55,256 bases of DNA from Bacteroidota bacterium. Lineage in GTDB: Bacteria > Bacteroidota > Bacteroidia > B-17B0 > Aurantibacillaceae. Below the pieces are notes generated by a model. The model was given only the letters and a program-made list of their open reading frames with translations. It did no database searches and was not told the DNA's origin. The translations under genes were made by a program, and so were the position numbers. Of this stretch, positions 8,334 through 17,980 are shown piece by piece. Positions within the stretch are counted from its first letter, which is position 1. Each line of letters opens with the position of its first letter. The stretch spans positions 1 to 55,256 of the forward strand of contig JAAFIL010000020.1 of assembly GCA_013297775.1 (NCBI GenBank), written 5' to 3'.

Positions 8334-9176
8334 TCATTGCATGCGTTTCAGTAACCTATAAATCAAACGGCGTAATTTAGTTAAAGCATTCAAAACATAA
8401 TACACCGGACGCTTACGAATAGAAGAACTCATCGTCCAATAAAACGGATGTTGCGCCAATTGAAATTGCTGATGAAACATAGCAATAACCTCGGCAGTAA
8501 AAAATTGAAGTTGTATAAGTTGACGCTCGTGTTGGATAGCCAATGTATTCTCGGGTTTGCTGCTCATTCCATCTAATTTATAATTGGCTATTACATGTGG
8601 CAAAGCCTCAAAAGCATTCGCCTGTTTTAGGTAAACCTTCAGAAAAAATTCGTAGTCAGCAACGTACTTATAATTCAAATGATAGCAACCGTATTCGATT
8701 AAACACGCTTTTAAAATAAATGCCGATTGGTGATTAAGCGTCGAGTTCATTAAAAACGATAAATTCATAGTTTCGGGCTGACTTTCTAAAACCTCTTGGC
8801 GACCATTGTTGAATACTAAATTAGGTTTACCATATAAAACGGGTACAGTTTTTGTTTGCAAGGCTGGCCAAACGGTTTTTAAAACTTGGGCATTATAAAA
8901 CGTATCGCCCGAATTTAAAAATATAATATAATGCCCCCGAGCTAAGGCAATGCCTTTATTCATGGCATCATACACCCCTTTATCTGGTTCGCTGCAATAC
9001 AAATGAATGTACTTCGCATTGGCTTTAATATGTTGCAAACTCTCATCCGTTGAGCCACCATCAATCACCAAAAATTCAACCTCGGTTTGTTGTTGCGCTA
9101 CCACACTCTCAATGGTTGCCAATAAGCCCGCCGCATTGTTATAATTAACAGTTACTATACTTAAAATCGTATTCAT
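8334..9176 (-). CDS. family 2 glycosyltransferase
   Basis: 280 residues with a GT-A fold. It opens with LSIVTVNYNN, followed by VEFLVIDGGSTDES (nucleotide-binding Asp), EPDKGVYDAMNKGIALARG and FLNSGDTF, the DXD-like position. It transfers a sugar from a nucleotide sugar in surface polysaccharide assembly; donor and acceptor cannot be told. It is the last gene of a minus-strand polysaccharide unit, and its start overlaps the previous gene's stop by 4 bp (ATGA), so the two are translationally coupled. The C-terminus is rich in Arg/Lys and aromatic residues, consistent with membrane contact. Confidence 0.88.
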   Translation of the reverse strand: MNTILSIVTVNYNNAAGLLATIESVVAQQQTEVEFLVIDGGSTDESLQHIKANAKYIHLYCSEPDKGVYDAMNKGIALARGHYIIFLNSGDTFYNAQVLKTVWPALQTKTVPVLYGKPNLVFNNGRQEVLESQPETMNLSFLMNSTLNHQSAFILKACLIEYGCYHLNYKYVADYEFFLKVYLKQANAFEALPHVIANYKLDGMSSKPENTLAIQHERQLIQLQFFTAEVIAMFHQQFQLAQHPFYWTMSSSIRKRPVYYVLNALTKLRRLIYRLLKRMQ

Positions 9177-10309
9177 TGAAGCATACTTTTACAAAGATGA
9201 AAAACCTTTTCGACACTTATTGTATTTATATCTAAGTTGCTGCCCGCATAAAACGGATTTTTGGTTGGTTCTCGAGCCATAGCTTCTTCTAGCTGTGGAG
9301 GCCACACACACGTTTGGCTCGTTGCAAATGGATAAGGTACAAAACGCCGATAGTGATTTCCGTTAGAAATACAAATATGTTTTACATCTAATGCCACACT
9401 TAAATGAGCCGGTGCCGAGTCCATACAAATCACTAAAGCACTCTCTGAAAGGGCATCTATTAACGCGGCAAAGCCATTGGGTTCGCCATGCGAAATAGCT
9501 ATGGGCGATGAGGCTTGGATAGACTCATAAAAATGCGCTTCGCCTGGGCCAGTTATTACACGAAATATTAAGTTCGAATTCCATTGGTGCAAAGCCCTTA
9601 TAAGTTGCAGGTGATTAGCTGCCAACCAACTCCGACGTGGGTTACTTGCCCCAGGGCATATACTAATCAAATTAGTTAATGCCGCTCTACTCCGTTTTAA
9701 AGTGGGCTTATCGGGTAATAGATTGGCTCCTAAAATCGTTGAAAAGAATAGCTTTTGTTTTTCAAACTCGTGCTCAACAGCAGCCTCAATAAGTTGTGTG
9801 TAAAACGGAGCATAATACGCTTGCTCGTGTAAACTTATATTAGAGGTATCGCCAGAATAGGTTATTTTATGTTTTACTTTCGAGTAACTAACCATGCGCT
9901 CAATGTGGGCGTTAGGCGAATACGTTGGATGCAGAAGCCTATCAAAACGATAGGACCACAGCTTAGTAAAAAAATGCAATTGCGTTTTAAGTGCGTAAAG
10001 TTCTTGAGGGCATTCTATAAAGCCCTTTACAAATTGTTGATCGAGCAATTGCGCCAAAGGCATAACCCTTGGGTGCACCATTAAATAAACCTCATATACT
10101 TTGTAATGCGGGTGTTGCTGAAGTGCCTCTATAAAATTTCTGAAAATAATGTAATCGCCAAGCGCATCGTTTTTAACTATCAACAGCCGTTTAGTTTGAG
10201 AAGGGTATCGAAATTTAAATCCTAAAAAATAAACCATAGCCCGAATGCAAGTGTGTAAAACAGCTCTCCATTTCATTCGCCAGCGGTATAACTCTAAACG
10301 CCAAGTCAT
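9173..10309 (-). CDS. family 9 (heptosyltransferase-like) glycosyltransferase
   Basis: 378 residues of the ADP-heptose:LPS heptosyltransferase (GT9) type. The N-terminal domain has LLIVKNDALGDYIIFRNFIE. The C-terminal domain has the phosphate-binding-like SICPGASNPRRSW and the conserved MDSAPAHLSVAL, then HYRRFVPYPF. Family members add sugars to LPS core or related glycans; the exact sugar is unknown. It overlaps both neighbours by 4 bp, as expected in a tightly coupled operon. Confidence 0.85.
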   Translation of the reverse strand: MTWRLELYRWRMKWRAVLHTCIRAMVYFLGFKFRYPSQTKRLLIVKNDALGDYIIFRNFIEALQQHPHYKVYEVYLMVHPRVMPLAQLLDQQFVKGFIECPQELYALKTQLHFFTKLWSYRFDRLLHPTYSPNAHIERMVSYSKVKHKITYSGDTSNISLHEQAYYAPFYTQLIEAAVEHEFEKQKLFFSTILGANLLPDKPTLKRSRAALTNLISICPGASNPRRSWLAANHLQLIRALHQWNSNLIFRVITGPGEAHFYESIQASSPIAISHGEPNGFAALIDALSESALVICMDSAPAHLSVALDVKHICISNGNHYRRFVPYPFATSQTCVWPPQLEEAMAREPTKNPFYAGSNLDINTISVEKVFHLCKSMLQ

Positions 10310-11172
10310 TTTCCGATGTAATACGTTTTATAAAACCAATCGTCGGCATCGTGGCAAATGTAGCGCGAGTCGGCTAATTTTAATTGGGTTACATCCATCC
10401 GATTGGCTGGTCCGTTAGCAAAAACATGATCGTCGGTGGTGTGCGTGGCATCGGCTCTAAAGCCCAAGTTCGATACTAAATTTACATTCGGAATTACCAT
10501 AACTCCACCTTGATTCAAAATACAAAACGTCCATTGATAATCCCAAGTATCTATTTGTTGATGATATACTTTTTTAAAATTTTCGAGGCATAAGAGGGCA
10601 ATGTTTTTATTGGTATAGTAATTATAAATTTTGTCTTCACGCACAAACAAATAAAACGACTTTACTTCAAAATCGTAATGTTGCCAAGCGCGTCGCCAAC
10701 TGGCCCAGCCCCATACATGGGCAATTTTAGAAAAGTAATACGCCTCTTCGCCCCACACCTTTCCGTTTTGAAAATTAGTACCACCAATGTGCATCACGCG
10801 TGTATCGTGTCGGTAAAGTTCGAGCATACGTTGGCAATACAAAAAAAACGAATCGTCGGGTAAACAATCGTCTTCTAAAATAATTCCTTCTTCTACGTTT
10901 TTAAAAAACCAAGTAATAGCCCCCGAAACGGCTCGCCCACACCCTAAATTGGTTTCGCGGTACAAGGTATGCAGCCTACACTCCCAATCTATTTGCGTAA
11001 CAATAGCGCGGGTTTCTTGACAAAGTTCAGCCTCGCCCGGTTTATTAGCCCGAGGCCCATCGGCAGCTACAAATAAGTGCGTGGGTTTTAACTGCTTCAA
11101 TTTATTAAAAATTTGTTCGGTTAAATCGGGGCGATTAAAAAGAATAAGTAAGATGGGGGTTTCAAATGCCAT
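10306..11172 (-). CDS. GT-A-fold glycosyltransferase (nucleotide-diphospho-sugar transferase type)
   Basis: 288 residues. The start TPILLILFNRPDLTEQIFNK, the middle NLGCGRAVSGAITWFF and the acidic motif IILEDDCLPDDSFF are typical of a glycosyltransferase group often annotated as nucleotide-diphospho-sugar transferase. WGWASWRRAW is another hallmark of that group. It sits between the ABC exporter genes and two further transferases and probably extends the exported glycan. Substrate is not predictable. Confidence 0.8.
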   Translation of the reverse strand: MAFETPILLILFNRPDLTEQIFNKLKQLKPTHLFVAADGPRANKPGEAELCQETRAIVTQIDWECRLHTLYRETNLGCGRAVSGAITWFFKNVEEGIILEDDCLPDDSFFLYCQRMLELYRHDTRVMHIGGTNFQNGKVWGEEAYYFSKIAHVWGWASWRRAWQHYDFEVKSFYLFVREDKIYNYYTNKNIALLCLENFKKVYHQQIDTWDYQWTFCILNQGGVMVIPNVNLVSNLGFRADATHTTDDHVFANGPANRMDVTQLKLADSRYICHDADDWFYKTYYIGK

Positions 11173-11210
11173 AGAGTTACGTTTAATCGTTGTGAATGTT
11201 TACATCGCGT

Positions 11211-12455
11211 TTAGTGTTTTACTTCCCATTGCGCCTGATCCATAAAAAAATACCCCATGTCAATGCCTTGGTATTTGTAGTAATCAGAACCGTTATCGAA
11301 AATAGAAAGGGTACTCAAATTGCGGTGTTCATCTAATACCTGAACATTAGGAACGTGCAAAGCCACAGTAAAAAAATAAGTGTTGGCCGTTAACAAATGG
11401 CTAGGCAATGTTAACTGTAGCGAGAGCGAATCCGTATTTCCAAATTTATCGTTAATTGGAATTTGAGTAGTAAACAGACGTTTATCGAGCATGTCGTTAA
11501 AAAACACACTCACCAACACATCGCTCACGGGGCGTTGACGTTTAATATCTATCGCTAACCGAATCGATTCGTTGTGCGCAAAATTTTTTGTTAGTACGTT
11601 TTGTGTATTTAACACCCGAATGCGTTCGATGCAATAGGTTTTTTCGGCTGTATGTTCGTAAATAAATTCAGCTTTTTCTTTTGCAGTATCCGTTCCAAAG
11701 TACGTGTTAATAATACCACCTAAAGCTCCTTCTTGAATAATGCGTCCTTGTTTTAATAAAATACCTTTATTACAAAATGCTGAAATTTGTCCAATGTTGT
11801 GGCTTACAAATAAAATGGTTTTACCATCGTTTTGACTTGATGCTTCCATTTTACCGATGCTCTTTTTTTGAAAGGCCGCATCGCCCACGGCTAACACTTC
11901 ATCTACAATTAAAATATCGGGGTCTAAATGCGCCGCCACCGAAAAGGCCAAGCGCACGTACATGCCGCTGCTGTAACGCTTCACGGGGGTATCTAAAAAT
12001 TGTTCTACCTCGCTGAATGCCACAATTTCATCAAATTTTGAATCTATCTCTTGCTTCGTCATCCCTAAAATAGAACCGTTCAAATAAATGTTTTCGCGCC
12101 CCGTTAAATCGCCATGAAACCCTGTACCTACTTCCAATAAACTGGCTAAACGCCCTTCGTAAGTAATGCGCCCACTGCTTGGTTTAACAATGCGGCTCAA
12201 TATTTTTAAAAGGGTAGATTTTCCCGCTCCATTATGGCCAATGATTCCGATTCGATCGCCGCGTTTCACTTCAAAGTTTAAATCTTGTAAAGCCCAAAAT
12301 TCTTCTTTTTGTTGAGAAGCATTCTTAGCTGAAAAGGTACGCTTTAGCCCTCGAAAGGTGCTTCCTAACAAAGAGTCGTAGCCCCCACCAATGTTTTGCG
12401 TTAGTTGATAGCGCTTACTAATGTTTTCTACTTTTATGGCAATATCGCTAGTCAT
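11211..12455 (-). CDS. wzt: polysaccharide ABC exporter ATPase (Wzt type)
   Basis: 414 residues. The N-terminal nucleotide-binding domain has Walker A GHNGAGKST, a signature region YSSGMYVRLAFS and Walker B DILIVDEVLAVGD followed by the H-loop FVSHN. After about residue 265 there is a beta-rich C-terminal domain like the glycan-binding domain of Wzt, so the enzyme probably recognises a modified end on its O-polysaccharide. It follows the permease gene by 6 bp. The symbol is by family analogy. Confidence 0.88.
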   Translation of the reverse strand: MTSDIAIKVENISKRYQLTQNIGGGYDSLLGSTFRGLKRTFSAKNASQQKEEFWALQDLNFEVKRGDRIGIIGHNGAGKSTLLKILSRIVKPSSGRITYEGRLASLLEVGTGFHGDLTGRENIYLNGSILGMTKQEIDSKFDEIVAFSEVEQFLDTPVKRYSSGMYVRLAFSVAAHLDPDILIVDEVLAVGDAAFQKKSIGKMEASSQNDGKTILFVSHNIGQISAFCNKGILLKQGRIIQEGALGGIINTYFGTDTAKEKAEFIYEHTAEKTYCIERIRVLNTQNVLTKNFAHNESIRLAIDIKRQRPVSDVLVSVFFNDMLDKRLFTTQIPINDKFGNTDSLSLQLTLPSHLLTANTYFFTVALHVPNVQVLDEHRNLSTLSIFDNGSDYYKYQGIDMGYFFMDQAQWEVKH

Positions 12456-12461
12456 ACTTCC

Positions 12462-13289
12462 TTAAATAAAATCGGCAAAGGTGTTTTCAACTTTCAAAAA
12501 ATAACGCACCGAACCCCATAACGTTAAAAGAGTAATGGCAATACTAATTAAAAAATAATTTAATTGAAACCCTTCAAAACTACCAAACAAACACCATTTA
12601 AAAGCATTAATAATTTGCACCAACGGATTAATTTGATAAATCGTTTTTATAAACTCGGGAATGGCTAAATTCATAAAGTAAGTAGTAGAAATAAATACGG
12701 GCGTTACATAAAATAAGAGTTGTAATAAAAAAGGCAAGATAAATTTAACATCGCGGTATTTTACAGAACTGGTAGCAAAAAATAAACCAAAACCAAAAGC
12801 AAATAACAAGCCATAAATAAGCACCAAAGGCATAAAAAGAAAAGTCCAAGTGGGTAACCCTTTAAAAACAAAAAATAAAATCAAAAACAAAGAAAACGAA
12901 ATAGCAAAGTCTATAATGCAAACTAAAATACTCGACAACGGCAATAATAGTTTTGGAAAATAAACCTTCGTTAAAAGATTGGTGTTATTAGAAAGGGCAT
13001 TGCTTACATCGGCAATGGCCGTTGAAATAAGTTGCCAAAAAATAACACCTGCCGAAACGGTTATAAATTGCTCGCCCGCCGATTTAGATTTATCTACCAA
13101 CAACGCCAGCCCGCTAAAAATAATAATGTTAATCAGGGGTCTAAAAATACTCCATCCAAAACCAATCCACGTTTGCTTGTAACGCACCATCACATCGCGC
13201 AAGGATAGGTTTTTGAATAAGCCGCCATAGCTTTTGAGCTCTTTAAAATCGAGCCGCGTTTTATCTTCACTAGAGATAACTGTTTTCAT
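12462..13289 (-). CDS. wzm: polysaccharide ABC exporter permease (Wzm type)
   Basis: About 275 residues with six predicted membrane segments of the ABC-2 type. The N-terminus LKSYGGLFKNLSLRDVMVRY and the following WSIFRPLINI are typical of Wzm/TagG permeases that export undecaprenyl-linked O-antigen or teichoic-like polymers. It is the first gene of the polysaccharide unit. I start at the ATG at 13289; an in-frame ATG at 13310 would place a -7-like TATCTTTA inside the coding region. Neighbouring glycosyltransferases supply the glycan. Confidence 0.88.
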   Translation of the reverse strand: MKTVISSEDKTRLDFKELKSYGGLFKNLSLRDVMVRYKQTWIGFGWSIFRPLINIIIFSGLALLVDKSKSAGEQFITVSAGVIFWQLISTAIADVSNALSNNTNLLTKVYFPKLLLPLSSILVCIIDFAISFSLFLILFFVFKGLPTWTFLFMPLVLIYGLLFAFGFGLFFATSSVKYRDVKFILPFLLQLLFYVTPVFISTTYFMNLAIPEFIKTIYQINPLVQIINAFKWCLFGSFEGFQLNYFLISIAITLLTLWGSVRYFLKVENTFADFI

Positions 13290-13664
13290 CACAAGTGTAT
13301 AAAGATACATTTTTTTACGCCAGAATAAAGAACTCTATAATGGGTAAGATTTTTGATTATTTTAACCGAAATAATGTACAGCCTATGGGGAGTAAGAATC
13401 AAAAAAATTTACTAAAATTAAACCCATTAAAAAATAAATAGGCTGTGTCCACTGCCAACACAAACAGGTTTACAAAACAATAGTGTTTAATCATCAAAAA
13501 AGTTGAATGTCAAACAATGGGCAGCGGTTGAGCCGTTTGTTACAGCCAATTGGTTCTTTTCGGTTTTTGCAACGGCTGCGGGGCTGCCACTATGTTTATA
13601 TTGAGCGAAACCGAAATATCCCTCACAGAAAAAAGAGTTCTCCTATTTTAAACGATTCGGGTTC
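13290..13664. other. intergenic stretch upstream of wzm, no gene
   Basis: AT-rich and probably holding the promoter of the polysaccharide operon. At about 13515-13640 there is a GC-richer patch with GGGGCTGCCAC and ATCCCTCACAGAAAAAAG. It loosely resembles the patch at 26880-26930 (GGGGGCTGCCGC, ATCCCTCACGGAAAAAAG), so it may be a diverged copy of the same extragenic repeat. An open frame covers 13507-13839 but runs through the next repeat and lacks protein-like character. Confidence 0.4.
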
Positions 13665-13780
13665 TAATACCAACATCATTTCTAAAAGATACGTTGACCC
13701 AGTTTCTTTTTCTCTTATACTTCCTCAAAGAAAAATAATTCTGGTTCAACTTGTATCTTTTAGAACCGATATTGGTATAA
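13665..13780. mobile_element. MITE-like element, 116 bp, full copy
   Basis: Imperfect terminal inverted repeats of about 38 bp: the left begins TAATACCAACATCATTTCTA and the right ends GATATTGGTATAA. Both contain TTCTAAAAGATAC. The centre is TTTCTTTTTCTC and AAAGAAAAATAATT. A second copy with an insertion lies at 24263-24428 and a fragment at 1700-1747. It is too small to code for a transposase, so it is non-autonomous. It ends only about 55 bp before the next gene's start, so it may affect that promoter. Confidence 0.75.
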
Positions 13781-13835
13781 AACTTTGTTCAATTGCTATA
13801 AACTATTTTACTACCTTTAAGTATAAAGTTATTTC

Positions 13836-15098
13836 ATGAAAAAATACATCTTACTTTTTACAGTTATCTTGTGGAGCTACCATTCATTGAAAGCGCAAGC
13901 CAGCCAAACACTTACCGTTTTATTTTTAGGAAATAGCTACACGTATTATAATAATTTACCCACTCTAATAGATAATTTAGCCTTGTCTAATAACGACGAT
14001 TTGGTGTTCGATCAAAACACACCCGGCGGACACACGTTTAATAATCATTTTAATAATACCCTTAGCCTATCCAAAATTAATCAGCAAAATTGGGACTATG
14101 TTATTTTGCAAGCACAAAGTCAAGAGCCTTCTTTTTCACCTGCACAAGTTAATGCGCAAACCCTTCCCTTTGCTATTAAATTAGACAGTGCCATCCAACA
14201 CAATAACGCTTGTTCTCAAACTGTATTTTTTGAAACTTGGGGCCGTAAGTTTGGCGACCAAAGTAACTGTGCCAATTACCCACCCGTTTGCACTTACACA
14301 GGCATGCAAAACCGTTTAAGAGCGTCGTACAAATTATTTGCCGATACAACTAAAGGCATCATGGCTCCTGTTGGCGAAGCCTTTCGATCTGTTATAACCG
14401 CAAGCCCCAATTTAAACCTGTATGATACAGATAACAGTCATCCTTCTTTAGCAGGTTCCTATTTAGCCGCTTGTGTATTTTACGAAAGCTTGTTTAAAAA
14501 ATCCTGTGTCAACTCTACTTACTTCGGTGGATTACCAGCCTCTACTGCCTTATTTTTACAGCAAATAGCTAATGCCACGGTTAACGATAGTTTGTTAGTT
14601 TGGAACATTGGCCGCTACGAACCTTATGCCCCCTTCACTTATACAAATACCACTGCAAACACTGTTCAATTTCAATCCATTGCCAACGGCCCAGGGCTAA
14701 ACCACTTGTGGTATTTTGGCGATGGCAATACCTCCACTGTCCAAAACCCTTCGCACACTTACACCAATGTGCAAAACTATATTGCCAGTCATGTAGTTTA
14801 TAATACTTGCAAACGCGACTCTTCTACAAAATCGGTTTCTATAAATAGCTTGGGCTTAGGCTTGTTGACGGCTAATACCAATGTGTTTAGTTTATACCCT
14901 AACCCCGTTTCTAATTACTTGTACTTAAACGGTATTTCAATAAATAGTGTCGTTAAAATTTATTCCTTGCAAGGACAATTGTTAAGCCAACAAAAAGGAG
15001 TAAGTATTATAGATGTAAAAAAACTTCAAGCAGGTACTTACATTTTAGAAATAACAGGCACACATTCCAGTATTCGAAAACAATTTATAAAAGAATAA
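13836..15098 (+). CDS. secreted SGNH-hydrolase-like protein with PKD and T9SS domains
   Basis: 420 residues. After a signal peptide (ends near LKAQA) comes an SGNH/DUF4886-like domain: TVLFLGNSYTYYNNLP holds the candidate nucleophile Ser, WDYVILQAQSQEP the Asn/Gln block region, and DNSHPSLAGSYLAA the C-terminal Asp-xx-His. A PKD-type domain follows (LWYFGDGNTSTVQNPSHTYT), then a type A sorting domain (LYPNPVSNYLYL, with a GTYILEI strand). It should leave the cell through T9SS. The esterase substrate is unknown, perhaps a carbohydrate ester. It is convergent with the next gene, 3 bp apart. Confidence 0.8.
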   Translation: MKKYILLFTVILWSYHSLKAQASQTLTVLFLGNSYTYYNNLPTLIDNLALSNNDDLVFDQNTPGGHTFNNHFNNTLSLSKINQQNWDYVILQAQSQEPSFSPAQVNAQTLPFAIKLDSAIQHNNACSQTVFFETWGRKFGDQSNCANYPPVCTYTGMQNRLRASYKLFADTTKGIMAPVGEAFRSVITASPNLNLYDTDNSHPSLAGSYLAACVFYESLFKKSCVNSTYFGGLPASTALFLQQIANATVNDSLLVWNIGRYEPYAPFTYTNTTANTVQFQSIANGPGLNHLWYFGDGNTSTVQNPSHTYTNVQNYIASHVVYNTCKRDSSTKSVSINSLGLGLLTANTNVFSLYPNPVSNYLYLNGISINSVVKIYSLQGQLLSQQKGVSIIDVKKLQAGTYILEITGTHSSIRKQFIKE

Positions 15099-15101
15099 AC
15101 C

Positions 15102-16574
15102 TTACCAGTTTTCTTTTTTTAGTAAAATTCCTTCGGGGATTTGTTGCATACTAATAAGAAATGCGTTCGTAAAAACAAGTTGTAAAGGCTGTAACAAAGG
15201 CGTTTCGTATAATGTTTGAGATTGCATAACTTTTCCATCAAAATAAAAACGACTTAGCATTTGCAATTGCTTTTTGAGATCTGTTTTTTGAAGTAAATAC
15301 GTTTTGGTAAGCCCTTCTGTTTTAAATGCCTTTAAAAAAGGAGTTTGTTTATTGCGGTAATATAAACCTGCGCTACCATTCACACTATCGGCAACCAACA
15401 AACCATTGGTGTTTAATTTATCGTTAGTCCAAAAATAAAGTGCCAGATTAGGTTGAATTAAAAACTGCTTTCGATCCAACAAGTAATCATCGCCCAAAGG
15501 TGAGGCTATTAATGGGTAAGAGTCGGCATACTGCCAAACGCCAGGTAACTGTTCATAAACCTGAGCCTCTAAAAGCAATTCACCACTCGGTAACTTTTTG
15601 TTTACCAATACACGTAAACTATAATTTCTTAATACCGTTTTTAAAGTACTCTTACCTATTTTTGCTACCGAAATACTTATACTTTGCGAAGAGCGACTGG
15701 TTATATTTCCCATGCTATCTAACTTTACTACAAACGCTTCTACTTTATTAGCCGTTAACGTGGTACTGGTTAAAGCCTCCAGCTTACGCTCTCCCAACAA
15801 GAGTATATACTTGGTTAGCGAGTCGCGGTAAAAATCAGAAAAGTGATACACCACTTTTTCGGTTTTAGTATTTAAACGTGTACCTCTGATTAAAAATCCA
15901 TTTTGCGCATTCACCCGCAAGAGCCACTGCCCCTTGCGTGCGCCATCGCTCACCTGAACAAACAACATCACTTGTTGTGAATCGGCATAAAAAATATGGG
16001 CATTGGTAATAAACTGCCTATCTAATGCAAATTGCCATTTAAACACATAATCAAACGCCTTATTTTTATCTTTTAAATGATACGCCGATAAATAAAACTG
16101 TTTTTGCTTACTTGTATCTGCCACCGTTTTAATAGTGTACAAAGTATTTTTATAAATAAATTGCTCTTGCCGAAAATTAGTAAAACTATTAACACGGGTT
16201 AAATCGGTTTCGGTAACCCCATTTAATAAACTTAGCTTTTTATCGAAACGCAACACACTCACTTTTGTACCCGATTCTTTTTTTTGAATAACGTAATTCA
16301 ATGAGCCATGCAAGGTATCGGCACTAATGGGCAAATACAAGTCGGGTTTTACGTTACCTATGTTCACACTTACACTATCTAACGCCACCAACGAAGCGTT
16401 TAAACGTACTAGTTTGAAGACACTCTTAGTTCCAGTCCATTCCATACCGCCAACATACACGTTACTTCCACTCATCACCAAACACGCATTAAACAAGGGT
16501 ACCTTTTTTTCTTGCGACCAACAAAAACCAAAGCAGCAGCTAAGTATTAAAAAACAAATCCGTTTTAAATCCAT
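15102..16574 (-). CDS. secreted protein of unknown function, 490 aa
   Basis: A signal peptide ends near CCFGFCWSQ. The rest is rich in alternating hydrophobic strands with repeated LxxLDSxG and FVVKLDSMGN-like stretches, suggesting a beta-propeller or similar all-beta fold. I see no catalytic motif and no T9SS tail. It ends 3 bp from the convergent T9SS gene and is divergent from an MFS transporter, with 41 bp between the starts. No family assigned. Confidence 0.65.
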   Translation of the reverse strand: MDLKRICFLILSCCFGFCWSQEKKVPLFNACLVMSGSNVYVGGMEWTGTKSVFKLVRLNASLVALDSVSVNIGNVKPDLYLPISADTLHGSLNYVIQKKESGTKVSVLRFDKKLSLLNGVTETDLTRVNSFTNFRQEQFIYKNTLYTIKTVADTSKQKQFYLSAYHLKDKNKAFDYVFKWQFALDRQFITNAHIFYADSQQVMLFVQVSDGARKGQWLLRVNAQNGFLIRGTRLNTKTEKVVYHFSDFYRDSLTKYILLLGERKLEALTSTTLTANKVEAFVVKLDSMGNITSRSSQSISISVAKIGKSTLKTVLRNYSLRVLVNKKLPSGELLLEAQVYEQLPGVWQYADSYPLIASPLGDDYLLDRKQFLIQPNLALYFWTNDKLNTNGLLVADSVNGSAGLYYRNKQTPFLKAFKTEGLTKTYLLQKTDLKKQLQMLSRFYFDGKVMQSQTLYETPLLQPLQLVFTNAFLISMQQIPEGILLKKENW

Positions 16575-16615
16575 TGCTTAAATATAATACCAATTCTTTT
16601 TAATACATTTGAAAC

Positions 16616-17944
16616 ATGTCGCTTTTGCAAAAAAATAATCCCCAAACCATAAAAGCTTGGACGTTTTACGACTGGGCTAATTCTGTTTTCCCATTGGTTA
16701 TTACCTCGGCCATCTTTCCTAACTTTTACGATGCCGTTACTACCACTAAAGACGAACTTGGGAATTTGAGCCATACCGTTTCCTTTTTTGGTATGCCCTT
16801 CGAAAACCAAAATATTTATTCGTTTGTGTATGCCTTTGCGCTATTTATTGTTGTGTTGTTAGCTCCTTTATTAAGTGGTATTGCCGATTACTTAGGAAAT
16901 AAAAAACGCTTCTTGCAATTCTTTTGCTATTTAGGTGCTTGCTCTTGTATGTGTTTATTCTTTTTTTCGGCGCAACACATCGAACTTAGCTTTTTACCCT
17001 TTATAACCGCCACCATTGGCTTTTGGGGCAGTTTGGTCTATTACAACTCGTATCTACCCGAAATTGCCAGTACCGAAAAGCAAGATAGCGTGAGTGCTCG
17101 TGGCTTCTCTTTAGGCTATTTTGGAAGTTCATTATTACTCATCATTTGCCTTGTTTTAATAATGGTATTTCACGTTAAAGCAAAATTTAGTTTTTTACTA
17201 GTAGGTATTTGGTGGGTTGGTTTTGCGCAATACACCTTTAAACATTTACCGAATCACAACCGCTCCAATGCTATTAAAAATAAACAAAACGTTATTGCCA
17301 AAGGATTTAAAGAACTCATTGCAGTAGCCAAACAATTAAAACATCACCTTCAACTCAAACGTTTTTTATCGAGCTATTTCTTTTTTAACATGGGTGTTCA
17401 AACGGTAATGGTAGTGGCTGTTTTATTTGCACGCAAAGAAATTGATTGGGGCATGGGCGAGGCTGCCGAAAAAGCAAAAACTACGTCTTTAATTGTTAGC
17501 ATTTTAATTATTCAATTTGTTGGCATTGCCGGTTCTTTTTTATTCTCCAAACTATCTTCTAAAATTGGAAATATACGGGCCTTAATGATAGCCATTGCAA
17601 TATGGATCTTTATTTGTGTGTTTACCTATTCCATCGTTCGTTTACCCGCACATTTTTACGTTGTTGCTTTTTTAGTAGGCTTGGTAATGGGTGGCATTCA
17701 GGCTTTATCGCGCAGCACCTACAGTAAATTTTTACCCGAAACGGAAGATACTGCCAGCTACTTTAGTTTTTACGATGTCATGGAAAAATTAGGAATGATT
17801 ATTGGCACCGTTTCGTTTGGGCTTATTAGCGAAGTAACAGGCGGCATGCGCAATAGTGTTTTGGCACTCACTGTTTTTTTTATTCTAGGATTTCTCCTAT
17901 TATTTAGAGTTTCTAATAACGTTACTAAAAATGTTGAAAAGTAA
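16616..17944 (+). CDS. MFS transporter, UMF1/Atg22-like
   Basis: 442 residues with about 12 membrane segments. The N-terminal KAWTFYDWANSVFPLVITS is characteristic of the UMF1 (Atg22-like) branch of the major facilitator superfamily. GGIQALSRSTYSKFLPE in the second half is also typical. Members are linked to amino-acid or small-molecule efflux, but the substrate here is unknown. TACATTTG, a perfect -7 box, lies at 16604-16611 directly before the ATG, but without a well-spaced TTG. Confidence 0.85.
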   Translation: MSLLQKNNPQTIKAWTFYDWANSVFPLVITSAIFPNFYDAVTTTKDELGNLSHTVSFFGMPFENQNIYSFVYAFALFIVVLLAPLLSGIADYLGNKKRFLQFFCYLGACSCMCLFFFSAQHIELSFLPFITATIGFWGSLVYYNSYLPEIASTEKQDSVSARGFSLGYFGSSLLLIICLVLIMVFHVKAKFSFLLVGIWWVGFAQYTFKHLPNHNRSNAIKNKQNVIAKGFKELIAVAKQLKHHLQLKRFLSSYFFFNMGVQTVMVVAVLFARKEIDWGMGEAAEKAKTTSLIVSILIIQFVGIAGSFLFSKLSSKIGNIRALMIAIAIWIFICVFTYSIVRLPAHFYVVAFLVGLVMGGIQALSRSTYSKFLPETEDTASYFSFYDVMEKLGMIIGTVSFGLISEVTGGMRNSVLALTVFFILGFLLLFRVSNNVTKNVEK

Positions 17945-17980
17945 ACGTTTTGGGTTTTTAAAATTCATTTACTTTTAAAT

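Noticed and set aside
13507-13839. Plus-strand open frame of 110 codons before the SGNH-type gene
   Set aside because: It runs through a GC-rich extragenic patch and the whole MITE at 13665-13780, so its length is accidental.
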